Source of the DNA: Clostridia bacterium
GTDB taxonomy: Bacteria; Bacillota; Clostridia; Oscillospirales; CAG-272
Assembly (NCBI GenBank): GCA_017456625.1
Contig: JAFTJB010000152.1
Location: forward strand, 1-33,453
DNA length: 33,453 nucleotides
Direction of reading: 5' to 3'
Shown here: positions 7,492 through 15,231 of the stretch, in pieces
How the letters are laid out: every line of letters starts with the position of its first letter
Numbering within the stretch: position 1 is the stretch's first letter
Notes under the pieces: model-generated
Told to the model about the DNA's origin: nothing
What the model saw: the letters and a program-made list of their open reading frames with translations, nothing else
The model's database searches: none
Translations under genes and position numbers: made by a program

Positions 7492-8658
7492 TTACTCCTT
7501 GCAGGCGGTTTTGATGATCTCGATGGCTTCGCGCAGAAGCTCCGTGGGGATGTTAAGCGCAGGGAGAAGACGAACCTTGTCCTTTGCGGTGAGGCAGAGG
7601 ACTCCTGCTTCCATGCACGCCTTGACGATCTCCGCGGCGGGACGAACGACCTCAATGCCGACCATCAGCCCCATACCGCTGACCGACTTGATACCGGAGG
7701 CACCTGTAAGCTCCTTGCGGATGTAGTCGCTCTTTTCACGAACCGAGGCGAGAAGCGCATCATCGATGCGTGAAATGAGATTGCACGCGCCTGCGGTTGC
7801 GACGGGATTGCCTCCGAAGGTGGAGCCGTGGTCACTGCGACCAAGGACGTTTTGTACCTTTTCACCCATCATGGTCGCACCAAGAGGCAGACCGCCGCCG
7901 AGACCCTTCGCGGTGGAGACCACGTCGGGCTCAATTCCGTAATTCATGTACGCATAGAGCGCACCCGTGCGTCCGTTGCCCGTTTGCACCTCGTCCACGA
8001 TGAGCACAATATCATGCTCCTTTGCGTATGCCGCGGTCTTTTGCACGAAGTCGGGGTCGAGCGCGATCACGCCACCCTCGCCCTGCACACATTCGATCAT
8101 GATCGCTGCTGTCTTTTGCGCCTCGACACAAGCCTTGAGTGCCTCAAAATCATTGGCAGGAGCGTGAACAAATCCGGGTGTGAGTGGGGTGAAGAGCTTA
8201 TGGAATACCTCCTGTCCCGTTGCCGCGAGGGTCGTGAGTGTGCGACCGTGAAAGCTTTTTTCGAGCGTGACGATCGTGTAGCAATCCTCGCCGTGCTTCT
8301 CCGCTGCGTATTTTCTTGCGACCTTGATAGCGCATTCGTTTGCCTCTGCGCCCGAATTAGAGAAGAAGACCTTCTTCATGCCCGTACGGTTACAGAGCAT
8401 TTCCGCGAGACGTACGCAGGGCTCGGTGTAATAGAGGTTGGACATATGCTGAACGGCATGGAGCTGTGCGGTGACCGCGTCGATCCACTGATCGTCCGCA
8501 ATGCCGAATGCGGTCACGCCGATACCGGAACCCATGTCGATGTAGCGTTTTCCGTTGACGTCCCACACCTCGGAGCCCTTGCCCGAGACGATCTCAACGG
8601 GGAAGCGAGCATAGGTGCCCGCGATATACTGTGTATCTTTTTCTTGCAGATTGCTCAT
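7492..8658 (-). CDS. argD: Acetylornithine aminotransferase
   Basis: This PLP enzyme converts N-acetylglutamate semialdehyde to N-acetylornithine, the fourth step of arginine synthesis. The 388-residue class III aminotransferase shows FFSNSGAEANE (phosphate binding), SFHGRT, IVDEVQTGNGRTG (Asp222 contacting the pyridine nitrogen) and the cofactor lysine K251 in STAKGLGGGLPLGA. ATG 8658 has GAGGA six to seven bases upstream and starts MSNLQEKD; the frame is open for 20 more codons 5' without a ribosome site. It is the fourth gene of argCJBD, 70 bases after argB and six bases before the deacetylase. Confidence 0.96.
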   Translation of the reverse strand: MSNLQEKDTQYIAGTYARFPVEIVSGKGSEVWDVNGKRYIDMGSGIGVTAFGIADDQWIDAVTAQLHAVQHMSNLYYTEPCVRLAEMLCNRTGMKKVFFSNSGAEANECAIKVARKYAAEKHGEDCYTIVTLEKSFHGRTLTTLAATGQEVFHKLFTPLTPGFVHAPANDFEALKACVEAQKTAAIMIECVQGEGGVIALDPDFVQKTAAYAKEHDIVLIVDEVQTGNGRTGALYAYMNYGIEPDVVSTAKGLGGGLPLGATMMGEKVQNVLGRSDHGSTFGGNPVATAGACNLISRIDDALLASVREKSDYIRKELTGASGIKSVSGMGLMVGIEVVRPAAEIVKACMEAGVLCLTAKDKVRLLPALNIPTELLREAIEIIKTACKE

Positions 8659-8728
8659 TTTTTGTCCTCTTGAATATGTGATCAAACGCTTTTTTCGGAA
8701 TTTTTCATGCTTCCTCAAAAAGGAACCT

Positions 8729-9592
8729 TTATTTCGTTACCATGGTTCCCGAGCCCTCGTCGGTGAGGAGCTCCATGAGGATGGAGTGGGGAACACGACC
8801 GTCCATGATGGTCACGTTCTTGACACCCTCGCGGATCGCCTCAATGCAGCAATCCACCTTGGGGATCATGCCGCCGGAGATCACACCCGACTCATAAAGC
8901 TCATGCGCCTGGGAGACCGTGATCTCGGGAATGAGCGAATTGGGATCGTTGCGATCCTTAAGAATTCCGGGAACGTCGGTCATCATGATCAGACGCTCTG
9001 CTTCCAGTGCGCCCGCAATGCGTGCCGCCGCGGTGTCGCCGTTGATATTATAGGTGTTGCCGCAGTGATCGCTCGCAACGGTGGAGATGACGGGGATGTA
9101 GTTCTTTTCCAGAAGGTCGGTGACGGGGCGCGTACGGATCTTGGTGATCTCGCCCACAAAGCCGAGTCTCTCGTCCTTGACCTTGGCTTCGATCATGCCA
9201 CCGTCCATGCCCGAAAGACCGACCGAGTGACCGCCCTTCATTTGAAGCAGGGTGACGAGCGACTTGTTGACCTTTCCCGCGAGTACCATCTGTACGATGT
9301 CAACGGTCTCCTTGTCGGTAACGCGGAGTCCGTCCACGAACACCGCCTCCTTTCCCAGCTTCTTCATCAGATCGCTGATCTCGGGACCGCCGCCGTGGAT
9401 GAGCACGACCTTGACTCCAACGAGCCAAAGCAGTGCGATGTCCTCCATGACCTGCTCCTTGAGCGTCTCATCGATCATCGCGTTTCCGCCGTATTTGATG
9501 ACGACGATCTTGCCGTTGTAGCGCTTGATATAGGGGAGCGCCTCGGTCAAAACCTGTGCGCGCTCCGCATTTGAAAACATATCGGTTATCAT
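8729..9592 (-). CDS. argB: Acetylglutamate kinase
   Basis: This enzyme phosphorylates N-acetylglutamate using ATP, the second step of arginine synthesis. The 287-residue amino acid kinase-fold protein has VIKYGGNAM (about residues 31-39, phosphate-binding lysine), LIHGGGPEI (substrate loop) and NINGDTAAARIA (about 188-199, nucleotide region). The N-terminal helix before the kinase core (about residues 5-22) resembles that of arginine-inhibited hexameric forms, so feedback inhibition by arginine is plausible. ATG 9592 has AAAGGAT about ten bases upstream. A palindrome lies in the gap to argJ. Confidence 0.96.
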   Translation of the reverse strand: MITDMFSNAERAQVLTEALPYIKRYNGKIVVIKYGGNAMIDETLKEQVMEDIALLWLVGVKVVLIHGGGPEISDLMKKLGKEAVFVDGLRVTDKETVDIVQMVLAGKVNKSLVTLLQMKGGHSVGLSGMDGGMIEAKVKDERLGFVGEITKIRTRPVTDLLEKNYIPVISTVASDHCGNTYNINGDTAAARIAGALEAERLIMMTDVPGILKDRNDPNSLIPEITVSQAHELYESGVISGGMIPKVDCCIEAIREGVKNVTIMDGRVPHSILMELLTDEGSGTMVTK

Positions 9593-9620
9593 AATGTATT
9601 TTATCCTTTCGGTTTTTTGT

Positions 9621-9679
9621 GGAAAGCTTTTGGAGCTTTTGAAAGGGTATTAGGGAAAACTTTTTTAAAGCTTTCCCTA
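9621..9679. repeat. Dispersed palindrome between argJ and argB
   Basis: TAGGGAAA (9651-9658) pairs with TTTCCCTA (9672-9679) and continues after one mismatch (CTTT with AAAG). GGAAAGCTTT (9621-9630) is also an exact inverse of 9667-9676, so two foldings compete. It closely resembles the copies at 12205-12242 and 32391-32422, including a CCCTAAC end. Lying inside the arg operon, it could stabilise or process the mRNA; this is inference. Confidence 0.65.
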
Positions 9680-9696
9680 ACAAATCCCTTGTATTG

Positions 9697-10911
9697 TCAC
9701 GTTCTGTAGTCGCCGTTGATCTTGACGTAATCGTAGGTAAGATCGCAGCCCCATGCGGTTGCCGCACCGTTGCCGTCGCCGAGCGCGATGAGGATATCGA
9801 TGTTCTTTTCGAGCAGGATCTCCTTTGCGATCTCCTCGGAGAAGTCAACGCCCGCGCCGTTCTCGCAAACGAGGATCTCGCCCTTGGGAGAGCGGAACTT
9901 GACCTCGACCTTGTTTACGTCGACCGTAGCACCGCTGTAGCCGATCGCGCAGAGGATGCGTCCCCAGTTTGCATCCGAGCCGAACATTGCCGCCTTAACG
10001 AGGCTGGAGCAGATAACGCTCTTTGCAATGACACGCGCGGTGAGGTCGTCAAGTGCGCCCGTGACAGAGCACTCGAGAAGCTTGGAGGCTCCCTCTCCGT
10101 CGCCCGCGATCATACGGCAAAGATTGACCGTAATGGTGTTGAGTGCCTTCATAAAGGTGGCAAAATCCGCATCGTCCGCGGTGATCTCGGGATTTCCTGC
10201 CGCGCCGTTTGCGAGCACGGTGACCATATCGTTGGTGGAGGTATCACCGTCAACGCTGACCATATTGAAGGTCGTTGCAATGTCGGTGGAGAGTGCACGC
10301 TGAAGCATTTCGGCGGAGATCGCCGCGTCGGTGGTGATGAAAACGAGCATGGTTGCCATGTTGGGGTGGATCATGCCGCTACCCTTTGCAATACCGCCCA
10401 TACGGCAGGTCTTGCCACCGAGCTCAAACTCGACCGCAACCTCTTTTTTGACCGTATCGGTGGTCATAATGCCCTCTGCCGCAGCCTCGCCGCCGTCCGT
10501 GGAGAGTGCGGAAACGAGAGCGGGAATGCCGTTTGCGATGGGGGTGACGTCAAGAGGCTGACCAATGACACCCGTGGAAGCAACGACGATATCGTTGGGG
10601 TCGAGCTTCATTTCGCGACCGAGCAGGGAGCAGATCTCCTCTGCGACCTCAATGCCGTTTGCGTTGCAGGTGTTCGCGTTTCCGCTGTTGCAGATGATCG
10701 CCTGCGCCACGCCGTCGGCAAGGTGATTTTTGGTCACGGTCAGGGGCGCTCCCTTGACAAGGTTGGTGGTATATACTGCCGCTGCGTGAGCGGGAGCTTT
10801 GCTGTAAATGAGAGAGAGATCACGCTTGGTACGGTTTTTGCGAATTCCGCAGTGAATGCCCGAGGCAAGAAAATCCTTTGCGGCACAAACGCCGCCGTTG
10901 ATCAGTTTCAT
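9697..10911 (-). CDS. argJ: Bifunctional glutamate N-acetyltransferase / ornithine acetyltransferase
   Basis: ArgJ transfers the acetyl group from N-acetylornithine to glutamate and so recycles it. The 404-residue precursor contains the self-cleavage site in KGSGMIHPNMATMLVF: the chain is cut before Thr187, which becomes the nucleophile, giving alpha (1-186) and beta (187-404) chains. Other family motifs are CNSGNANTCN (about 74-83) and ASTGVIGQPL (111-120). It starts 24 bases after the argC stop. With no argA or argE seen, the operon uses the cyclic pathway. Some family members can also start the pathway from acetyl-CoA; the sequence alone does not settle this. Confidence 0.97.
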   Translation of the reverse strand: MKLINGGVCAAKDFLASGIHCGIRKNRTKRDLSLIYSKAPAHAAAVYTTNLVKGAPLTVTKNHLADGVAQAIICNSGNANTCNANGIEVAEEICSLLGREMKLDPNDIVVASTGVIGQPLDVTPIANGIPALVSALSTDGGEAAAEGIMTTDTVKKEVAVEFELGGKTCRMGGIAKGSGMIHPNMATMLVFITTDAAISAEMLQRALSTDIATTFNMVSVDGDTSTNDMVTVLANGAAGNPEITADDADFATFMKALNTITVNLCRMIAGDGEGASKLLECSVTGALDDLTARVIAKSVICSSLVKAAMFGSDANWGRILCAIGYSGATVDVNKVEVKFRSPKGEILVCENGAGVDFSEEIAKEILLEKNIDILIALGDGNGAATAWGCDLTYDYVKINGDYRT

Positions 10912-10935
10912 GGTAAATATCTATCCTTTCGTGTG

Positions 10936-11859
10936 TCAGATGTTGAGCCCCGTTGCCTCATCGACGCCGAGGAGAATGTTCATGTTTTGGATCGCAGCAC
11001 CCGAGGCGCCCTTTCCGAGATTGTCAAAACGGGAGACGAGCAGGATGCGATCGCCGTTACCGAAGACCGAGACCTCCATGTCGTCGCGACCGGAGAGTGC
11101 GTTTGCCGCAAGGAAGCCGCTTTCATCGGCAGACTCTGCAAATCTGACCAATCCGTTTTTGTAGTAGTCGCGGTAAAGTGCCTTGACGTCATCGATGCTG
11201 CCCTTGAGCTGATGTGCAAAGAGCGGGACCGTGACCTCCATGCCGCAGGCATAAGGCGCGACGATGGGGCAGAAGACGGGATCGGAATCAAGCCCTGCGA
11301 TCGCTGCCATTTCGGGTAGATGCTTGTGCTTTTGGGTGAGACCGTACATACGGGGGGCATCGAGCAGAACGTCGCGTTCATCCGACTCGTATTCTGCGAT
11401 CATCTTCTTTCCGCCGCCCGTGTAGCCTGTAAGTGAGAAGCAGGTCAGTGCCGTGTTGGGAGCGATCAGACCGTTTTCGACAAGCGGAGTGACAAGAGAG
11501 AGAAATCCGCTGGCGTGACAGCCGGGATTGGCAATACGCTTGGAGGCGGCGATGCGTTCGCGCAGACTCTTCAGCTCTGCAAAGCCGTAGGTCCAGCCGT
11601 CGGACACGCGATGCGCGGTAGAGGTATCGATGATGGCGGTATTTTCGTTTTCGACCAGCGACACCGCTTCGATCGCGGCGGCATCGGGCAGGCAGAGAAA
11701 TGCAACGTCTGCCGCGTTGAGGGCGTCTCTTCGTGCGGAGAGATCCTTGCGAAGCTCCTCGGGGAGACGAATGATCTCAAGATCGGCACGGTCGGCAAGA
11801 CGCTCGTGAATGCGCAGACCCGTTGTTCCCGCACTTCCGTCTATAAATACTTTTTTCAT
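10936..11859 (-). CDS. argC: N-acetyl-gamma-glutamyl-phosphate reductase (type 2)
   Basis: This enzyme reduces N-acetylglutamyl phosphate to the semialdehyde with NADPH, the third step of arginine synthesis. The 307-residue protein has the shorter type 2 form. KKVFIDGSAGTTGLRI is the nucleotide-binding N-terminus, and Cys114 in ANPGCHASGF is the catalytic thiol. SLTGYTGGGKKMI matches the substrate region. The start is ATG 11859 with GAGGAC six bases upstream; upstream codons in frame have no ribosome site and lie in the promoter region. It is the first gene of argCJBD-deacetylase. Confidence 0.96.
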   Translation of the reverse strand: MKKVFIDGSAGTTGLRIHERLADRADLEIIRLPEELRKDLSARRDALNAADVAFLCLPDAAAIEAVSLVENENTAIIDTSTAHRVSDGWTYGFAELKSLRERIAASKRIANPGCHASGFLSLVTPLVENGLIAPNTALTCFSLTGYTGGGKKMIAEYESDERDVLLDAPRMYGLTQKHKHLPEMAAIAGLDSDPVFCPIVAPYACGMEVTVPLFAHQLKGSIDDVKALYRDYYKNGLVRFAESADESGFLAANALSGRDDMEVSVFGNGDRILLVSRFDNLGKGASGAAIQNMNILLGVDEATGLNI

Positions 11860-11935
11860 CGGTAAGTCCTCTTTTTTGCTTGATAATGCGTTGCCGGACA
11901 GTGCACTTTTGCACGTTGACCAAACAACATGGAAT

Positions 11936-11964
11936 ATTATACAAAAAAATTTTCTGTTTGTCAA
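11936..11964 (-). promoter_or_regulatory. Sigma-A promoter of the arginine operon
   Basis: On the minus strand TTGACA (11964-11959) and TATAAT (11941-11936) are separated by exactly 17 bases, a full consensus match. Transcription would start near 11929, giving a leader of about 70 bases before argC. That leader contains a small hairpin (GTGCA...TGCAC). Confidence 0.88.
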
Positions 11965-11994
11965 TAGATAAAGAAGATAATTTTACAAAAATGT

Positions 11995-12008
11995 TGAATT
12001 ATAATTCA
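11995..12008. promoter_or_regulatory. Candidate ARG box (ArgR operator)
   Basis: TGAATTATAATTCA is a perfect palindrome fitting the known ArgR half-site pattern TGAAT-N4-ATTCA. It lies about 30 bases upstream of the arg promoter -35 box. A weaker TGAATAATA lies at 12036-12044. No argR gene is in the window. The sequence match is direct; the binding is inferred. Confidence 0.65.
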
Positions 12009-12070
12009 TACAAATTGCATAAATAAACAGAATAATGAATAATACGAAGAAAGTGCGGGGGAGATGTGTT

Positions 12071-12164
12071 GTCATTCCGCTCAATAGTAAGGAAAAGTTG
12101 CACAAAGGCGATAATCGATGTTGTTAAAAAAGTCCCACGCATCAAGAATGAGGCACGGAATGAC
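12071..12164. repeat. Short element bounded by 9-bp inverted repeats
   Basis: GTCATTCCG (12071-12079) and CGGAATGAC (12156-12164) flank 76 bases without a reading frame. The gap between argC and the GH2 gene (11860-12255) otherwise holds only the arg promoter, the ARG box and the palindrome at 12205. The pair could be a remnant of a miniature mobile element, but no target duplication is obvious. Confidence 0.35.
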
Positions 12165-12204
12165 GGGTGATATCAATTTCTCTTTTTGATTTTTTTGAAA
12201 GGGG

Positions 12205-12242
12205 TGCGGGGAAAACTTTTTTGCAAAAAAGTTTTCCCCGCA
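12205..12242. terminator. 38-bp perfect palindrome after the GH2 gene (dispersed repeat family)
   Basis: Bases 12205-12222 are an exact inverse of 12225-12242: TGCGGGGAAAACTTTTTT is mirrored by its complement. It lies 14 bases past the GH2 stop on the minus strand and can end that operon. There is no following T run, but a T-rich stretch (12181-12197) lies just beyond on the plus strand. It is the best preserved copy of the window's palindrome family. Confidence 0.7.
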
Positions 12243-12255
12243 TAAATTCATTGTT

Positions 12256-14532
12256 TTATATTTTCATATCCGCGCAGAAGCCCGAAAGCGAGCGATATTT
12301 TGCAAGCCACTCGCGATATTTTGCGAGATCGAAGGCGGGATAGCCGCAGAGGTAGTGGTTGTATGCGGTCTTTCCGTCGATCGTCCACTCAATAACGAGA
12401 AAACGCTTCTCGGAATAGAAGATATCGAGAGCGGCGACCTCGGTGGAGGTGTTGGCGGAGGCGACAAAGTCGCGCTCGGCAAGCGTTTCGTTCGTGTCAA
12501 CGTCGAAGATGCGCATACGCCCGCGTTGCTCGTTTTGGGTATCGTTGCAGGCATAGAAGCGGAGCTTCCACTTTGCAATCTCGTCGGCGCAGATCGCAAA
12601 GGCTGCCTGTGAGCGCTTGACGTAATCGTAGGCGAGCTTCTTTTTGTAGTAGTAATCCACGATCGCGTCGGACATCTGCGGCCATCCGTCGAGCAGATTC
12701 CACCAGATGATGCCGCTGCGAAGCGGTCTTGCCACACGCATACGCTCGATGAGATACTTGAATGCCTCTGCCTGCGAGATCTGCGATGCGACCGCGTAAT
12801 CCTCGAGGCTGTCGGGTACCTCTCCGAAGAGTTGAAGCACTTGCTTGTGCATGAGCATCACGCGGCTGTCGTTTTGATCTTGATCGCTGGAATGGAGCGT
12901 CCATTCCTCGTTGTCAAAGTAGGGCCATACCTTCTCGGGGGTGATGAATTTTTTGATCGACTCGGGATCGGGGCAGCCGTGGTATCCGCATTCACTGATA
13001 AAATGCGCGGGACAGCTGCGGTATTCGTAGCTCTTGAAATAGTCGCGGGAGCCCCAAAGGTGATGCTCGGCGGTCGGGAGACCTCTGATAAGCGCCTCAT
13101 CAGAGATGTAGGGGGAGCTTGCGAGGTAAGGTCTGCCAATGTCGTTGCGCTCGACAACGTGGGGGAGGATCCTTCGCGTGAGGGTATTGGTCGAGGTGGG
13201 AAGCAGGTAATTCCTTTTTTTGCGTACACAGGCATCGATCTCATTGTCTCCGCTCCAGAGAATGATGGAGGGATGATGACGGTATTCGCGTACGATCGCG
13301 GTCGCCTCCTCGAGAAGTGCTTTTTCCATACGTTCATCGCAGGGATAATTGAAGCACGCCATGGCAAAATCCTGCCAGACCATGATTCCGTTTTCTTCAC
13401 AGAAGTCGAAGAATTCGTGATCCTCATAGACGTTTCCGCCCCAGCACCGCAGGATGTTGCAGCCGATATCCTTGGCCAATTCCAGCGCCCTTGCGTAACG
13501 CGCCTTGTCGCGGTTGTGGAAGGCATCCATAGGAACCCAGTTAGAGCCTTTTGCCATGACCTCGACCCCGTTGATCAGAAAACGGAATTTCCCGTTCTTT
13601 CCGTCGGTGACGTCTGTGCGATCCAATTCTACCGTGCGGAACGCCATGCGTGTATGCATTTCGTGAACAAGCTGACCGTTGGAATAGATGCGTGCGGTGG
13701 CTTGATAGAGATTTGGCTCGCCGTAGCCGTAGGGCCACCAAAGGTATGGCTTTTTGGTGAGCGGGATGGTTACCTTGCCTGCCTTGTAGGGGAGGGCGTT
13801 GCGACGCGCGGTATAGTGCGAGTCTCGGCAGGTCAGCTCGACCTCGATGTCCACGTTTTTGAAGTCCGCAAGCTTGCAGGATAATTCGTAGTCGAACAGG
13901 ATGCAGGAGGGATCTCTGGTATCAAAGAAAAATTGCTCAAAGCAGATCTTGTCGCGAAGCTCCAATTGTACGTCACGCCATAGACCGCAAGTAATGGCAC
14001 GGGGCATGATGTCCCAGCCGTACGTGTGTGCGGCACGACGGGCATAGAGCATTTCCTGCCCCTTGTAGGAGAAGGCGCCGTAATTTGCGAGACAGTGGAG
14101 GTCGAAGTGCTCGTTGTGTGCAACCTCCTTAGGAGCGAGCAGGTGCACGGTAATCGTGTTTTTGCCGACTTTTAGGAGGTTAGCAACGTCGAACTCATAA
14201 GGGATAAACATATTTGCGCTCTCGCCGATCTTCTCACCGTTGAGAAAATATTCGGCAAAGCAGTCGACTCCGCGGAAAACGAGATAGGCGCGCTCATGCT
14301 CTGTGGGAACGTCGAACTCACGCTCGTACCACCATTCCCAATCCTCGTATTTTTCGGTCTCGGTGATGTTCATGCCCATATAGATATCCTCGGGGATGAT
14401 ACCGAGGCGAGAAAGCTCAAGCTGTGCCATGCCCGGGACGGTCGCGTCTGTGATTTCGATCGATTTAAGAGAAGGATCGGTCGTGGAACGCCCTTTTAAT
14501 GTCCAAATTCCGTTTAAAGAGATCGTTTTCAT
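12256..14532 (-). CDS. Glycoside hydrolase family 2, beta-mannosidase-like
   Basis: This 758-residue retaining beta-glycosidase opens with the GH2 N-terminal sugar-binding domain (LNGIWTLKG, then AYLVFRGVDCFAEYFLNGE). An immunoglobulin-like domain and the TIM barrel follow. The acid/base is Glu431 in WSGDNEID and the nucleophile Glu514 in FISECGYHG. CWGGNVYEDHEFFDFCEENG and the WWNLLDGWPQMSD region are typical of beta-mannosidase and exo-beta-glucosaminidase relatives rather than beta-galactosidases. There is no signal peptide, so it acts in the cytoplasm on imported oligosaccharides. AAAGGAT lies seven bases before ATG 14532. It is the third gene after ROK and gmhA, 44 bases downstream of the latter. 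Confidence 0.88.
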   Translation of the reverse strand: MKTISLNGIWTLKGRSTTDPSLKSIEITDATVPGMAQLELSRLGIIPEDIYMGMNITETEKYEDWEWWYEREFDVPTEHERAYLVFRGVDCFAEYFLNGEKIGESANMFIPYEFDVANLLKVGKNTITVHLLAPKEVAHNEHFDLHCLANYGAFSYKGQEMLYARRAAHTYGWDIMPRAITCGLWRDVQLELRDKICFEQFFFDTRDPSCILFDYELSCKLADFKNVDIEVELTCRDSHYTARRNALPYKAGKVTIPLTKKPYLWWPYGYGEPNLYQATARIYSNGQLVHEMHTRMAFRTVELDRTDVTDGKNGKFRFLINGVEVMAKGSNWVPMDAFHNRDKARYARALELAKDIGCNILRCWGGNVYEDHEFFDFCEENGIMVWQDFAMACFNYPCDERMEKALLEEATAIVREYRHHPSIILWSGDNEIDACVRKKRNYLLPTSTNTLTRRILPHVVERNDIGRPYLASSPYISDEALIRGLPTAEHHLWGSRDYFKSYEYRSCPAHFISECGYHGCPDPESIKKFITPEKVWPYFDNEEWTLHSSDQDQNDSRVMLMHKQVLQLFGEVPDSLEDYAVASQISQAEAFKYLIERMRVARPLRSGIIWWNLLDGWPQMSDAIVDYYYKKKLAYDYVKRSQAAFAICADEIAKWKLRFYACNDTQNEQRGRMRIFDVDTNETLAERDFVASANTSTEVAALDIFYSEKRFLVIEWTIDGKTAYNHYLCGYPAFDLAKYREWLAKYRSLSGFCADMKI

Positions 14533-14576
14533 GGTATTTATCCTTTCTTTTTAGAACGAGAACTGTTCTTGTTCCA

Positions 14577-15203
14577 TTATTTCTCAAAGAATGCGGCTTC
14601 TACCTCGGCGCAGAGATAGTGATAAACGGGGAGGTGATATTCCTGCACGCGGTAGGTATCGGTCGAGGGGACGCGGATCGTGACGTCGGAGATGGCGGAG
14701 AGTTTGCTCTCCTTCGCGCCCGTCATAGAGATGATCCTGATGCCGAGAGCCTTTGCCATCATCGCCGCGTAAACGACGTTTTTGGAATTGCCGGAGGTGG
14801 AAAGCGCGATGAGAAGATCGCCGGGCTTCCCCAGTCCCAGAAGCGTCTGCGCGTAGACAGTATCGGCGGCAACGTCATTGCAAAACGCGGAGAGAAGTCC
14901 CGCTTGTGAGTGAAGGGAGACTGCGGGGAGTCCCATCTGCAAATTCTCTGCGAGGTGATCTGAACCTTCAAGTCTCAGAGAACGGATCTTGTTTTTTAAT
15001 TCTTCGGAGGGCTCACGGCGGAGCAAAAAGCCCTTGAGAAGCTCACCTACGATGTGATCGCAGTCGGCGCAGCTTCCGCCGTTGCCGCAGAGGAGAAGCT
15101 TGTTTCCGGTTCTGTAGGTTTCGATCATGAGATCCTTCGCCGCCTCGATGTCCGTTTTGCAAGCCTCAAGTGCGGGATTTTGTGTATAAAGATCGATCGT
15201 CAT
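14577..15203 (-). CDS. SIS-domain sugar-phosphate isomerase, GmhA-like
   Basis: The 208-residue protein matches sedoheptulose-7-phosphate isomerase: LCGNGGSCADCDHIVGEL (about 38-55), STSGNSKNV (about 136-144) and a C-terminal EYHLPVYHYLCAEVE with the catalytic Glu/His region. GmhA starts ADP-heptose synthesis in bacteria with heptose glycans. Here no other heptose genes are present; its neighbours are a ROK kinase and a GH2 enzyme, so it may isomerise another sugar phosphate in a catabolic route. The ribosome site AAGGAAGG precedes ATG 15203. The gene lies 28 bases after the ROK gene and belongs to the same operon. Confidence 0.82.
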   Translation of the reverse strand: MTIDLYTQNPALEACKTDIEAAKDLMIETYRTGNKLLLCGNGGSCADCDHIVGELLKGFLLRREPSEELKNKIRSLRLEGSDHLAENLQMGLPAVSLHSQAGLLSAFCNDVAADTVYAQTLLGLGKPGDLLIALSTSGNSKNVVYAAMMAKALGIRIISMTGAKESKLSAISDVTIRVPSTDTYRVQEYHLPVYHYLCAEVEAAFFEK

Positions 15204-15231
15204 ATGATTTCCTTCCTTTTAAAATAGATTT

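Noticed and set aside
9694..11319. 541-codon plus-strand frame opposite argJ and argC
   Set aside because: It covers two certain genes on the other strand. Its product is a mix of H, R, D and V without domains. It is a shadow frame.
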